From positions 41,678-105,677 of IMG/VR virus record IMGVR_UViG_3300024257_000005: a stretch of 64,000 nt of DNA, one strand, 5' to 3'. Position 1 is the first letter of the stretch; each line of letters starts with the position of its first letter. Source of the DNA: a virus. Below are positions 26,229 to 32,587 of this stretch, in pieces. The position numbers and the translations under genes were made by a program. The notes under the pieces are model-generated. The model worked only from the letters and a program-made list of their open reading frames with translations. It ran no database searches and had not been told where the DNA came from.

Positions 26229-26561
26229 ATGAGTAAGACCCAAAGAAGAAAAAAAGGACCAATCCCACAACATGTCACTCACGACTATGTAAAAGTAGGT
26301 GTTCGAATCAAAGAACATTATTACATTTATTACTGGGAATGGTTGCCTATAAGTGAGGAAGATCAAAAAATAGCCATTGCAAAATACTATTCTGATACTG
26401 GAATTGGTAGAAAATGGCCCGTACCAAGTTGGTATGCAAAAATGCTAAACAATGATTACAGAACAAAAGCCAGACACGAAATGCAAAAAATCAACTCATG
26501 GAAAGATTGGGAAGAATATGAATTCGATCCAAAGCTTAATTGCAAAGGCTGGTACTGGTAA
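26229..26561 (+). CDS. Uncharacterised 110-residue protein
   Basis: Basic and aromatic-rich (YYIYYWEWLP, NCKGWYW). Preceded by the leader peptide and hairpin described above. No family recognised; the Trp codons here are all TGG. Confidence 0.55.
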   Translation: MSKTQRRKKGPIPQHVTHDYVKVGVRIKEHYYIYYWEWLPISEEDQKIAIAKYYSDTGIGRKWPVPSWYAKMLNNDYRTKARHEMQKINSWKDWEEYEFDPKLNCKGWYW

Positions 26562-26610
26562 GATTTAAATAGTTTAGAGCTGTGGTTCTATTCAAAAACC
26601 ATAGCCACAT

Positions 26611-26684
26611 CCCCTGGTAGCTCCAATTGGTAGAGCGGTACAGTGAAATCGTATGCGATGCTGGTTCAAGTCCGGCCCGGGGGA
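26611..26684 (+). tRNA. tRNA-Phe (GAA)
   Basis: Acceptor CCCCTGG/CCGGGGG, D stem GCTC/GAGC, anticodon arm GTACA-GTGAAAT-CGTAT with an A31.C39 mismatch, T loop TTCAAGT. Confidence 0.85.
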
Positions 26685-26821
26685 CTAAGAGAATGACCTA
26701 CTAGGGCGACAAGCCTGCTCTATCTTTGCCTCACTGAACCACATTCAGAAGAGGGTGATATCAGCGGTCCTAATTTCTTTGGAAAGCCTAAACTTGTGGA
26801 AGGCGGTACCTCTTCTCTTTT
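26685..26821 (+). ncRNA. Candidate structured RNA between tRNA-Phe and tRNA-Glu
   Basis: AAGAGAA (26687-26693) pairs exactly with TTCTCTT (26813-26819), closing a 120-base domain followed by T. Inside are CTGAA-CCACA-TTCAG (26734-26748) and GCCT/AGGC (26786-26789 with 26801-26804). No ORF and no T-loop motif, so it is not a tRNA. Confidence 0.45.
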
Positions 26822-26823
26822 AA

Positions 26824-26900
26824 CGCGCATTGGTCTAGTCTGGTTCTAGGACGTCGGGTTTTCATCCCGAAGGTCACCGGTTCGAATCCGGTATGCGTGA
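26824..26900 (+). tRNA. tRNA-Glu (UUC)
   Basis: Acceptor CGCGCAT/ATGCGTG, anticodon arm TCGGG-TTTTCAT-CCCGA, T arm ACCGG-TTCGAAT-CCGGT. Confidence 0.93.
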
Positions 26901-26905
26901 CTAAT

Positions 26906-26976
26906 GGTCGGTTAGTGTAATGGTAACACCGCAGGTTTTGATCCTGCTATTATAGGTTCAAGTCCTGTATCGACTG
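26906..26976 (+). tRNA. tRNA-Gln (UUG)
   Basis: Acceptor GGTCGGT/ATCGACT, anticodon arm GCAGG-TTTTGAT-CCTGC, T loop TTCAAGT. Confidence 0.93.
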
Positions 26977-26981
26977 CATAT

Positions 26982-27054
26982 CGCACTGTAGCTAAATGGT
27001 AAAGCCCCCGGCTCATATCCGGAAGATTTGGTGGTTCAAGCCCACTCAGTGCGA
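26982..27054 (+). tRNA. tRNA with CAU anticodon (Met, or Ile-CAU)
   Basis: Acceptor CGCACTG/CAGTGCG perfect, anticodon loop CTCATAT, T loop TTCAAGC. One of three CAU tRNAs in the window. It may be elongator Met or the lysidine-modified tRNA-Ile; the sequence cannot decide. Confidence 0.9.
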
Positions 27055-27065
27055 CAACAATAGAA

Positions 27066-27138
27066 GGGGCATTAGCTCAGCTGGGAGAGCGCCGCACTTG
27101 CACTGCGGAGGTCGCAGGTTCGATCCCTGTATGCTCCA
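27066..27138 (+). tRNA. tRNA-Ala (UGC)
   Basis: Acceptor GGGGCAT/ATGCTCC, anticodon arm CCGCA-CTTGCAC-TGCGG, T loop TTCGATC. Confidence 0.95.
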
Positions 27139-27203
27139 CTTTGAGATAAGCAGAGAAAGAGCCTGCAATTTTATCTCAATAGTCCGGATAGCTCTGCCGG
27201 ACA
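27139..27203 (+). other. Two spacer hairpins between tRNA genes
   Basis: TTGAGATAA pairs with TTATCTCAA, and GTCCGG-ATAGCTCTG-CCGGAC follows. Similar perfect stems fill most spacers of the array (24288, 27358, 29398). Confidence 0.6.
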
Positions 27204-27206
27204 CTC

Positions 27207-27277
27207 GGGTTATTAGTTCAATGGTAGAATACTCGCCTGTAAAGCGACAGATAGCAGTTCAAGTCTGTTATAACCCA
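27207..27277 (+). tRNA. tRNA-Tyr (GUA), class I variable loop
   Basis: Acceptor GGGTTAT/ATAACCC, anticodon loop CTGTAAA, four of five anticodon-stem pairs, T loop TTCAAGT. Second GUA tRNA in the window. Unlike the one at 25427 it has a short variable loop. Confidence 0.82.
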
Positions 27278-27284
27278 CAATAAT

Positions 27285-27356
27285 GCACCATGAGCTCGAC
27301 GGTAGAGCAGCTGCCTGATATGCAGAAGGTACTAGGTTCAATTCCTAGGTGGTGTA
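27285..27356 (+). tRNA. tRNA-Ile (GAU)
   Basis: Acceptor GCACCAT/GTGGTGT, anticodon loop CTGATAT in a CTGC/GCAG stem, T arm CTAGG-TTCAATT-CCTAG. Confidence 0.93.
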
Positions 27357-27357
27357 C

Positions 27358-27406
27358 GAAACGAATCTCATTATAGGATAGCGTCCGACAATTAATTGGG
27401 ATTCGT
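27358..27406 (+). other. Spacer hairpin with a 7-bp stem
   Basis: ACGAATC and GATTCGT pair perfectly around about 32 bases, in the gap between tRNA-Ile and tRNA-Lys. Confidence 0.5.
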
Positions 27407-27411
27407 ATTTT

Positions 27412-27485
27412 GGCTTCTTAGCTCAGTAGGTTAGAGCAGCGGATTCTTAATCCGAAGGTCACAGGTTCAATTCCTGTAGAGGCTA
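27412..27485 (+). tRNA. tRNA-Lys (CUU)
   Basis: Acceptor GGCTTCT/AGAGGCT, anticodon loop TTCTTAA in a CGGA/TCCG stem, T loop TTCAATT. Confidence 0.92.
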
Positions 27486-27512
27486 CAATCAAAACCATTT
27501 TTATAGTTCGAG

Positions 27513-27522
27513 TATATTTATA
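27513..27522 (+). promoter_or_regulatory. Putative late promoter box
   Basis: TATATTTATA, 18 bases before the ATG at 27540, with AACAGGAG between. The short leader suggests that this gene is transcribed on its own late in infection. Confidence 0.5.
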
Positions 27523-27539
27523 TTAAACAGGAGAATAAT

Positions 27540-28217
27540 ATGAATATATGTGAAAATTGCAAACAAGAGCATGATGGACAATATGGATCTGGTAGATTCT
27601 GTTCAGATAAATGTGCAAGAGGATTTAGCACTAAGGCAAAAAGAAAAAACATTAATGAAAAAGTATCTAGAAAATTAAAAATTAATAAACCAATCAGATT
27701 CTGTAAGATCTGCAATGTAGAAATTGGATCTAGAACGCAGCTTGGATATTGTCAAAAACACCTATATGAAAGTGAAGAATATAGATCTCTATTAAGAAAG
27801 CCCCATAAATCAGGGTCTGGTGGTTTGAGAACAGGTGGAGGAAGATCAAAGGTGTTTGAATATGATAGTAAATATGCTGGGTTAGTTAAGCTAAATAAAC
27901 ATGAAATTGAAGTTGCAAAAATATTTGACTCATTAGAGATATTATGAAATCGTAACTGAAAAGGTTTTAGATATGTCGATCTAGAAGGTAGAGATAGAAA
28001 ATATTATCCCGATTTCTATATTCCAGAATTTGATTATTATGTCGAATATAAAGGATGAGTTAATGTAGTTTTAAATCATAAGATGAACAATGCTGTTGAG
28101 CTTAATGATTTTAAATTATTAATTATATATAGCGACGACAAGCGATACAGCCAGCTTGGACTATCGTTGTCAGAGCTTAAAAAATGTCCTCAAAAACTAA
28201 TTAGAGGTATCGGTTAA
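27540..28217 (+). CDS. PD-(D/E)xK homing-endonuclease-like protein (three TGA read as Trp)
   Basis: 225 residues when TGA at 27945, 27957 and 28056 are Trp. N-terminal zinc ribbon: CENCKQEH...FCSDKCARGF and CKICNVEIG...YCQKH. C-terminal YYPDFYIPEFDYYVEYKGW has the PD...ExK nuclease signature, with the third recoded Trp directly after the Lys-Gly. The last 15 bases overlap tRNA-Trp. Position inside the tRNA array and the nuclease core suggest a mobile homing enzyme. Its own use of recoded TGA shows it is adapted to this genome. Confidence 0.72.
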
Positions 28218-28274
28218 TTGGCAAACCAACGCTCTCCAAAAGCGTGACTGGGAGTTCGAGTCTCTCTACCTCTG
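28203..28274 (+). tRNA. tRNA-Trp (CCA)
   Basis: Acceptor AGAGGTA/TACCTCT perfect, anticodon arm ACGCT-CTCCAAA-AGCGT, T arm GGGAG-TTCGAGT-CTCTC. The CCA anticodon reads TGG by normal pairing. No UCA version was seen, so it does not by itself explain TGA decoding. Overlaps the end of the endonuclease gene. Confidence 0.93.
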
Positions 28275-28337
28275 CAATATGTAAGTCCTATTATGGATGG
28301 CACCAATCAATAGTCCGTTCATTCTAGGCAATAATTT

Positions 28338-28425
28338 GCTCCGTTAGCTCAGTCCGGTATAGAGCGCCTGCCTTACAAGCAGGAGGCCTCCTAGGTTTAC
28401 CTTGGTTCAAATCCAAGACGGAGTA
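28338..28425 (+). tRNA. tRNA-Val (UAC) with a long variable arm
   Basis: Acceptor GCTCCGT/ACGGAGT, D stem GCTC/GAGC, anticodon arm CCTGC-CTTACAA-GCAGG, T arm CTTGG-TTCAAAT-CCAAG. The variable region is 17 bases with a GCCT-CCT-AGGT stem; tRNA-Val is normally class I. Confidence 0.87.
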
Positions 28426-28430
28426 CAAAT

Positions 28431-28463
28431 AACTGTTTTATTCTCGCTGTTCTGGTGTATATT
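28431..28463 (+). promoter_or_regulatory. Central-block promoter module
   Basis: AACTGTTTTATT (-35-like), 15 bases, GTGTATATT (-10), then CTACCAACAACAAAAGGAGTTGAC before the ATG at 28488. Confidence 0.65.
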
Positions 28464-28487
28464 CTACCAACAACAAAAGGAGTTGAC

Positions 28488-28946
28488 ATGAGAACAATTA
28501 ACATTTACACATTTGAGGAGCTTCCAACAGAAGTTCAGCAGCACATAATTAGCAGAAACAGACTAATATCTGTTCCTGAAGATTATGATGCACCAGCTCA
28601 AGAAGCTGCAAGGAGATTTGAAGTTGAGCTTGATGGCTGGAATGTCCACACATTAGAAGCTGGAGTTATCATCGGTGGACCTACCAAACTAAAGAAGCTT
28701 GCCGATAAATTTCTAATAGCTTCTGCATCTGATTCTGATATCTATAAAGAAGCTGAAACTTACTGGTTTGAAGGAACAAACGATATAAGATTTATTGCAA
28801 CCGTTGAAAAGTTTTTTGCAGAGATGCTCAGCAAATTATATTTCTCATACCAATCAGATTCAGCAGTTTATGATGGCCTTGTTGAACAAGGATGGGAATA
28901 TCTTATTGAGGGAAAAGTATTTAGCAAAAAAACAAAAGGAAGCTAA
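28488..28946 (+). CDS. Uncharacterised 152-residue acidic protein
   Basis: Start ATG 28488 (MRTINIYTFEEL) behind AAAGGAGTTGAC. First gene of an operon from the promoter at 28431. Acidic. A resemblance in charge to anti-restriction proteins is too weak to call. Family not recognised. Confidence 0.6.
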   Translation: MRTINIYTFEELPTEVQQHIISRNRLISVPEDYDAPAQEAARRFEVELDGWNVHTLEAGVIIGGPTKLKKLADKFLIASASDSDIYKEAETYWFEGTNDIRFIATVEKFFAEMLSKLYFSYQSDSAVYDGLVEQGWEYLIEGKVFSKKTKGS

Positions 28947-28947
28947 C

Positions 28948-29112
28948 ATGACTTTTACAGCGTACAACCACAATGATACAGGTCTTTGTGAACCTACCAC
29001 AAGGCAAGCCGCAATTAAAGAATCAAAAGAATACACCTTTGCAACTGGTAATGAAAGCTATGTCGCCAATAGCAAAGGTGAAATTGTACATGAGAATGTA
29101 AGAGGATATTAA
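28948..29112 (+). CDS. Small protein, 54 residues
   Basis: Start ATG 28948 (MTFTAYNHNDTG), one base after the previous stop, AGGAAGC SD; upstream in-frame codons overlap deeply and are rejected. No motif recognised. Confidence 0.55.
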   Translation: MTFTAYNHNDTGLCEPTTRQAAIKESKEYTFATGNESYVANSKGEIVHENVRGY

Positions 29113-29313
29113 ATGAGAGATAAGATATATGAAAACTGGGCTAAGTGTGATCCAGTTCTTAGAAAAAGTCTTCTAGAAGCACTAACAATTCCTGAGTTAA
29201 AATTGATGGGTAGCTATTTTGATTATCCACTAAGAGGGAAAAAGAGTGAAATAGTTCATCAACTGATTGGATATTTTAAATCAAATGACAACTGGAAGGC
29301 TATCGCAAAATAA
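29113..29313 (+). CDS. SAP-like small protein, 66 residues
   Basis: LTIPELKLMGSYFDYPLRGKKSEIVHQLIGYF matches the helix-turn-helix spacing of SAP DNA-binding motifs. Starts right at the preceding stop. Ends 2 bases before the rearranged tRNA-Arg. Confidence 0.5.
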   Translation: MRDKIYENWAKCDPVLRKSLLEALTIPELKLMGSYFDYPLRGKKSEIVHQLIGYFKSNDNWKAIAK

Positions 29314-29315
29314 AT

Positions 29316-29395
29316 GCTCCCGTATGCCAGCCGGTTACGAGCCGGTATAAAGCTAATTGGATAGGAAGATGTCAGTTCGAGCCTGACCGGGAGTT
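29316..29395 (+). tRNA. Rearranged tRNA-Arg (ACG): anticodon arm before the D arm
   Basis: Acceptor GCTCCCG/CGGGAGT is identical to that of tRNA-Arg(UCU) at 30331. T arm GTCAG-TTCGAGC-CTGAC is good. A perfect anticodon arm GCCGG-TTACGAG-CCGGT lies directly after the acceptor, and a D-arm-like AGCTAATTGGATAGGA comes after it, where the variable region should be. The order is thus acceptor, anticodon arm, D-like arm, T arm. It may be a non-functional shuffle, a permuted precursor or a D-armless tRNA with a large variable arm. Confidence 0.6.
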
Positions 29396-29397
29396 CA

Positions 29398-29452
29398 TGT
29401 ACACTATCCTAACGCGTTCACTCAGAGTGTACATGCGCAAATAGTGTACACA
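29398..29452 (+). repeat. Inverted repeats of TGTACACT
   Basis: ATGTACACT (29398-29406) pairs with AGTGTACAT (29426-29434), and a third copy ATAGTGTACACAT follows at 29441. Spacer before tRNA-Cys, no ORF. Confidence 0.6.
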
Positions 29453-29457
29453 TAGAT

Positions 29458-29532
29458 ATCGTAGTGGCTCGAAATGGCTTAGGCACCGGACTGCAAATCC
29501 GGATTATGGGGGTTCAAGTCCCCTCTACGATT
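29458..29532 (+). tRNA. tRNA-Cys (GCA)
   Basis: Acceptor ATCGTAG/CTACGAT perfect, anticodon arm CCGGA-CTGCAAA-TCCGG, T loop TTCAAGT. Confidence 0.95.
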
Positions 29533-29541
29533 CAAACCAAG

Positions 29542-29626
29542 GGAGGTTGTCCGGCTGGACGAGGAAGCTGTCTTGAAAACAGTCGGCGGGTAACACCGCT
29601 TGGGGGTTCAAGTCCCTCAGCCTCCG
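29542..29626 (+). tRNA. tRNA-Ser (UGA)
   Basis: Class II: acceptor GGAGGTT/AGCCTCC, anticodon arm CTGT-CTTGAAA-ACAG, variable arm CGGCGGGTAACACCG, T loop TTCAAGT. It reads TCA codons and is not a TGA suppressor. Confidence 0.94.
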
Positions 29627-29632
29627 CAAAAC

Positions 29633-29665
29633 AACTGTTTCATTGTACGCTGATATTGTTATATT
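29633..29665 (+). promoter_or_regulatory. Central-block promoter module
   Basis: AACTGTTTCATTG as -35 half and TTATATT (TATATT 29660-29665) as -10, then ATTCAACAAAATAAAGGG before the ATG at 29692. Confidence 0.6.
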
Positions 29666-29691
29666 GATTCAACAAAATAAAGGGTTTCATA

Positions 29692-29907
29692 ATGGACTAT
29701 AAAGGCTTAGAAAAATTAAACAATGAGCTGGCTGTTAATCAGTCTGAATATTCTCATGATTATTTAGTATCAGTTGGAGATGGATTTCAAATGATTGAAG
29801 ATAAGTCGGGTTTTTGGTTACATGATCTAAGAGGAATGGATGCTGTGACTTATGGCCCATTCGATTCATTAGAAGAATTAAATGAAGAAACAAAGGATAT
29901 CGACTAA
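29692..29907 (+). CDS. Small protein, 71 residues, unknown
   Basis: Acidic. GDGFQMIEDKSGFWLHDLRGMD suggests a small beta-sheet domain. First gene after the promoter at 29633. The stop overlaps the next ATG (TAATG). Confidence 0.55.
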   Translation: MDYKGLEKLNNELAVNQSEYSHDYLVSVGDGFQMIEDKSGFWLHDLRGMDAVTYGPFDSLEELNEETKDID

Positions 29908-30110
29908 TGGATAAGAAATTACCAAACAACTGGAAGCTTATCAAAACGGATGGATCACCAGTACAAGAAGAGCCGGTCGTTCCTGCAGACAATTTTGTTC
30001 AAACAATTGCTGCAAATGTAGATAATACAGGAGCAACTGATGCAGAATTCAGAGAATTTATCAGAAACACATTACCGATTGTTATCTATGATCGTAATGA
30101 AAACGAATAA
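29907..30110 (+). CDS. Small protein, 67 residues, unknown
   Basis: Coupled to the previous gene. Contains VVPADNFVQTIAANVDNTGATDAEFREFI; no recognised family. Confidence 0.5.
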   Translation: MDKKLPNNWKLIKTDGSPVQEEPVVPADNFVQTIAANVDNTGATDAEFREFIRNTLPIVIYDRNENE

Positions 30111-30129
30111 ACAAAGAAAGAGGTTACAA

Positions 30130-30327
30130 ATGAACGCATTGATTCAATTAATTTTTGGTGGAATTGGTTTAGTACTGGCCATATTTTTATCGTCATTCGT
30201 ACTTGCAATCCCTATGATGCATTTATGGAACTGGTTGATTGTTACTTATCTCGCTATTGCTCCAGTTACATACTGGCAGGCATGGAGCTTAACAGCAGTC
30301 TTATCATTCTTGATCAAAGGTAAATAA
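30130..30327 (+). CDS. Small membrane protein, 65 residues
   Basis: Start ATG 30130 behind AAAGAGGTTACAA. Two membrane spans (LIFGGIGLVLAIFLSSFVLA and LIVTYLAIAPVTYWQAW) and a basic end. Ends just before tRNA-Arg. Confidence 0.6.
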   Translation: MNALIQLIFGGIGLVLAIFLSSFVLAIPMMHLWNWLIVTYLAIAPVTYWQAWSLTAVLSFLIKGK

Positions 30328-30330
30328 TCT

Positions 30331-30404
30331 GCTCCCGTAGCTCAACTGGATAGAGCAACGGTTTTCTACACCGTAGGTTGGGGGTTCGAATCCCTCCGGG
30401 AGTA
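30331..30404 (+). tRNA. tRNA-Arg (UCU)
   Basis: Acceptor GCTCCCG/CGGGAGT, D arm GCTC-AACTGGATA-GAGC, anticodon arm ACGGT-TTTCTAC-ACCGT. Canonical counterpart of the rearranged tRNA-Arg at 29316. Confidence 0.95.
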
Positions 30405-30474
30405 CTGTAACACTATTTCCGATCATTAACAAAGCAAATGTTACATAACATAAGAAATGTTACAAGGAGTCTAT

Positions 30475-30636
30475 ATGAGTTTCTTAATTAAATTCAAACA
30501 TCAGATATATTGTCAGGGGTATGAAAATACCTGGGATACTGTACTCGTCAGAAGTGCAATTGATTTTGATGATGCATGTGCTCAACTTCGTGTCAAATAT
30601 GACAATGCACAATATTTTAAAAATATGACTGTTTAG
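30475..30636 (+). CDS. Small protein, 53 residues, unknown
   Basis: ATG behind CAAGGAG, TAG stop. Beta-hairpin then helix (FLIKFKHQIYCQGYENTWDT). Too short to have been recognised by most callers but well bounded. No family known. Confidence 0.5.
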   Translation: MSFLIKFKHQIYCQGYENTWDTVLVRSAIDFDDACAQLRVKYDNAQYFKNMTV

Positions 30637-30734
30637 TGGAATATTTTATACTGATCATATATTGGGCTGGATGGATCATTGCTGGAAGTGTCATACTGTG
30701 TGATTTCGTCAAAAAGTTTACAAAGGGCCGGTAG
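30636..30734 (+). CDS. Possible membrane microprotein, 32 residues
   Basis: GTG overlapping the previous TAG (TAGTG). Encodes one strongly hydrophobic span (MEYFILIIYWAGWIIAGSV) and a basic tail. The last 10 bases overlap tRNA-Met. Speculative. Confidence 0.35.
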   Translation: MEYFILIIYWAGWIIAGSVILCDFVKKFTKGR

Positions 30735-30799
30735 CTCAGTCTGGTTAGAGCAACCGACTCATAATCGGCAGGTCGCAGGTTCGAATCCTGCCCGGCCCA
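30725..30799 (+). tRNA. tRNA-Met (CAU)
   Basis: Acceptor GGGCCGG/CCGGCCC perfect, anticodon loop CTCATAA in a CCGA/TCGG stem, T arm CGCAGG-TTCGAAT-CCTGC. Elongator type. Confidence 0.94.
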
Positions 30800-30819
30800 C
30801 AAAACAAAGAGGAGTCAAT

Positions 30820-31083
30820 TTGAGCTCATATGAAGATGTAAAAAAAGAATTTATGAGGCTATGTATTTACCATGGATTAGAAATTCCCGGCATTGCCCCC
30901 TCATTTAGAACTGATAAATGCGACACAACATGCCCACCAATTTATGTAAGAATAAAAGAGCAAGATTGTGAATCGATATATCATGCAAGACATTTGTTTG
31001 GACACTATTTGGCAGACCTTCATGATAATAATGATGAAGCTGCAGATATTGTTGCAGACATCATAGCTGGACTAATAAAATAA
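30820..31083 (+). CDS. Uncharacterised 87-residue protein, TTG start
   Basis: TTG at 30820 lies 5 bases after GAGGAG; upstream in-frame ATGs fall in the tRNA and are rejected. Contains CDTTCPP and HARHLFGHYLADLHD, which may bind metal. No family recognised. Confidence 0.55.
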   Translation: MSSYEDVKKEFMRLCIYHGLEIPGIAPSFRTDKCDTTCPPIYVRIKEQDCESIYHARHLFGHYLADLHDNNDEAADIVADIIAGLIK

Positions 31084-31085
31084 TT

Positions 31086-31174
31086 GGAGGAATCGACATT
31101 GGTACGTCAAGCACTTTGCTAAAGTGTGGCTCGGTAACTCCGAGTTGCTGGTTCAAATCCTGCTTCCTCCGCCA
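31086..31174 (+). tRNA. tRNA-Ser (GCU), CCA encoded
   Basis: Class II: acceptor GGAGGAA/TTCCTCC, anticodon loop TTGCTAA, variable arm CTCGGTAACTCCGAG, T loop TTCAAAT. The 3' end reads G-CCA. Confidence 0.92.
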
Positions 31175-31194
31175 ATAAAATAAAGGGTAGTATT

Positions 31195-31356
31195 ATGAAA
31201 ACAGAATATGTAGAAAAAGCTTTAAAGAGAATTGAAAATTTGAATAGCGATCTTTATAATGTAAATCTTGATCCTCTCGTTAGGGCAGCTATCAAGGTTG
31301 AATTGGAAAATATGTTTGACACTATTCCAGAAGGCTTCACGCCCTTACATTATTAA
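31195..31356 (+). CDS. Small protein, 53 residues, unknown
   Basis: ATG behind AAAGGGTAGTATT. Helical, with YVEKALKRIENLNSDLYNVN. Sits between tRNA-Ser and tRNA-Gly. No family recognised. Confidence 0.5.
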   Translation: MKTEYVEKALKRIENLNSDLYNVNLDPLVRAAIKVELENMFDTIPEGFTPLHY

Positions 31357-31361
31357 TTATT

Positions 31362-31432
31362 GCAGGATTAGTATAGTGGTAATACGTGTGCTTGCCAAGC
31401 ATGAGTCAGGAGTTCGAGTCTCCTATCCCGCA
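31362..31432 (+). tRNA. tRNA-Gly (GCC)
   Basis: Acceptor GCAGGAT/ATCCCGC with one A.C mismatch, anticodon loop TTGCCAA, T loop TTCGAGT. Confidence 0.92.
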
Positions 31433-31457
31433 CAAACATAAAACGAAAGGTTATAAA

Positions 31458-31820
31458 ATGAGCGACAAATTTGAAAAACTTGATGGTATGGTCAAGAGAG
31501 TTAATAACATTGTTGATGCTAACGTTAGAATACAGAAGGCAATATTCGAAAACAATCTCGACACATTAGATCTTGCAACTGTTTCACAAATCCTTAACGA
31601 TACAAATACTTTATTAATTGAATTATTTGAACATAGTCTTAGTGAAGCACAAGAAATTGATAAGATGAGGAAAGATCACATCAAGACGCTAACTGATTTC
31701 GTAGCAACACTGGATAAACAAAAAGATCTAACAGCTCTTTCAAAATTGATTGCTAGAGAAGAAGGCCGTCAAGAAGGAATTGAAACTGCTCGACTATGGA
31801 CGCGACCTAGTTGGATATAA
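31458..31820 (+). CDS. Uncharacterised helical protein, 120 residues
   Basis: Start ATG 31458 (MSDKFEKLDGM) behind GAAAGGTTATAAA; the upstream in-frame codon lies in tRNA-Gly. Almost wholly helical with heptad patterns, probably a coiled coil. Function unknown. Confidence 0.55.
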   Translation: MSDKFEKLDGMVKRVNNIVDANVRIQKAIFENNLDTLDLATVSQILNDTNTLLIELFEHSLSEAQEIDKMRKDHIKTLTDFVATLDKQKDLTALSKLIAREEGRQEGIETARLWTRPSWI

Positions 31821-31839
31821 AATAAAGGATTAATATAGA

Positions 31840-32526
31840 ATGAAATTATTTGTATGTGGAGACAATCATTGTCCTATTGACATGAGAAAGCTCAACAGTA
31901 AAAATTGGCCAGAGAAAAAAGAACTCACAAAGGATGATATTTTAGTAGTTCTTGGAGACTGGGGTGTGATCTGGAAAGGTGAGATGGATAATGGTGAAGC
32001 ATATTGGATCAAATGGTTTAATGAGCAGAAATTCACTACAATCATCGTCCCCGGAAATCATGAGAATTGGCACCGATTAAGAGAATATCCTTTAATGACA
32101 AAATTTGGTGGCCGAGTTCGACAGATTAGCGATTCAATTTTTATGGCTGAGAGACCTTCTGTATTAAATATTGAAGGCAAGTCTATATTCTGTTTTGGAG
32201 GTGCTGAATCTCATGACAAAGCATGGAGGACTGAAGGATTGTCTTGGTGGCCAGAAGAAGTTCAGAGCCATGCAGAACAAGAGCTGGCACTAGATATTCT
32301 TGCTGAACATGACTATAAGTTTGACTATGTTTTTACTCACACATGTCCTACTGAGGTTGTTGAGATGATTATTTCGCACAAAGCAAATTGTTCAACTTCA
32401 AGATTTTTATCTCATATTAGAGCAAATATTGAATACGATGAATGGCACTTTGGACACATGCACGAAGATGTCACTTTGGGAAAGTTTCATTGTCACTATA
32501 ACGGCAAGCCTGAGCAAATCATTTAA
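31840..32526 (+). CDS. Calcineurin-like metallophosphoesterase
   Basis: 228 residues. Metal ligands in family order: GDNH (residues 7-10), LGDWG (about 43-47), PGNHEN (about 76-81), FTHTCP and HFGHMH near the end. It hydrolyses a phosphoester; the substrate is open. A second, different enzyme of this fold is encoded at 37489. Confidence 0.88.
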   Translation: MKLFVCGDNHCPIDMRKLNSKNWPEKKELTKDDILVVLGDWGVIWKGEMDNGEAYWIKWFNEQKFTTIIVPGNHENWHRLREYPLMTKFGGRVRQISDSIFMAERPSVLNIEGKSIFCFGGAESHDKAWRTEGLSWWPEEVQSHAEQELALDILAEHDYKFDYVFTHTCPTEVVEMIISHKANCSTSRFLSHIRANIEYDEWHFGHMHEDVTLGKFHCHYNGKPEQII

Positions 32527-32527
32527 A

Positions 32528-32562
32528 ATAACTGTTTCATCTGCGCAAGTTAAGTGTATATT
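32528..32562 (+). promoter_or_regulatory. Central-block promoter module
   Basis: AACTGTTTCATCTG, 14 bases, AGTGTATATT (TATATT 32557-32562), then AACAACTAAAGGAGTAAAC before the ATG at 32588. A near-consensus copy. Confidence 0.7.
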
Positions 32563-32587
32563 ACAGCAACAACTAAAGGAGTAAACA

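Noticed and set aside
23434-27283. ORFs of 60-110 codons covering tRNA genes on both strands
   Set aside because: They arise because tRNA genes are free of stops in some frames; sequences such as repeated GLEPRTSGL-type stretches are translated T arms. Only 24677 has its own start and SD.
29542-29626. tRNA with UGA anticodon as a TGA suppressor
   Set aside because: Anticodon UGA reads serine TCA codons. A TGA-reading tRNA needs anticodon UCA.
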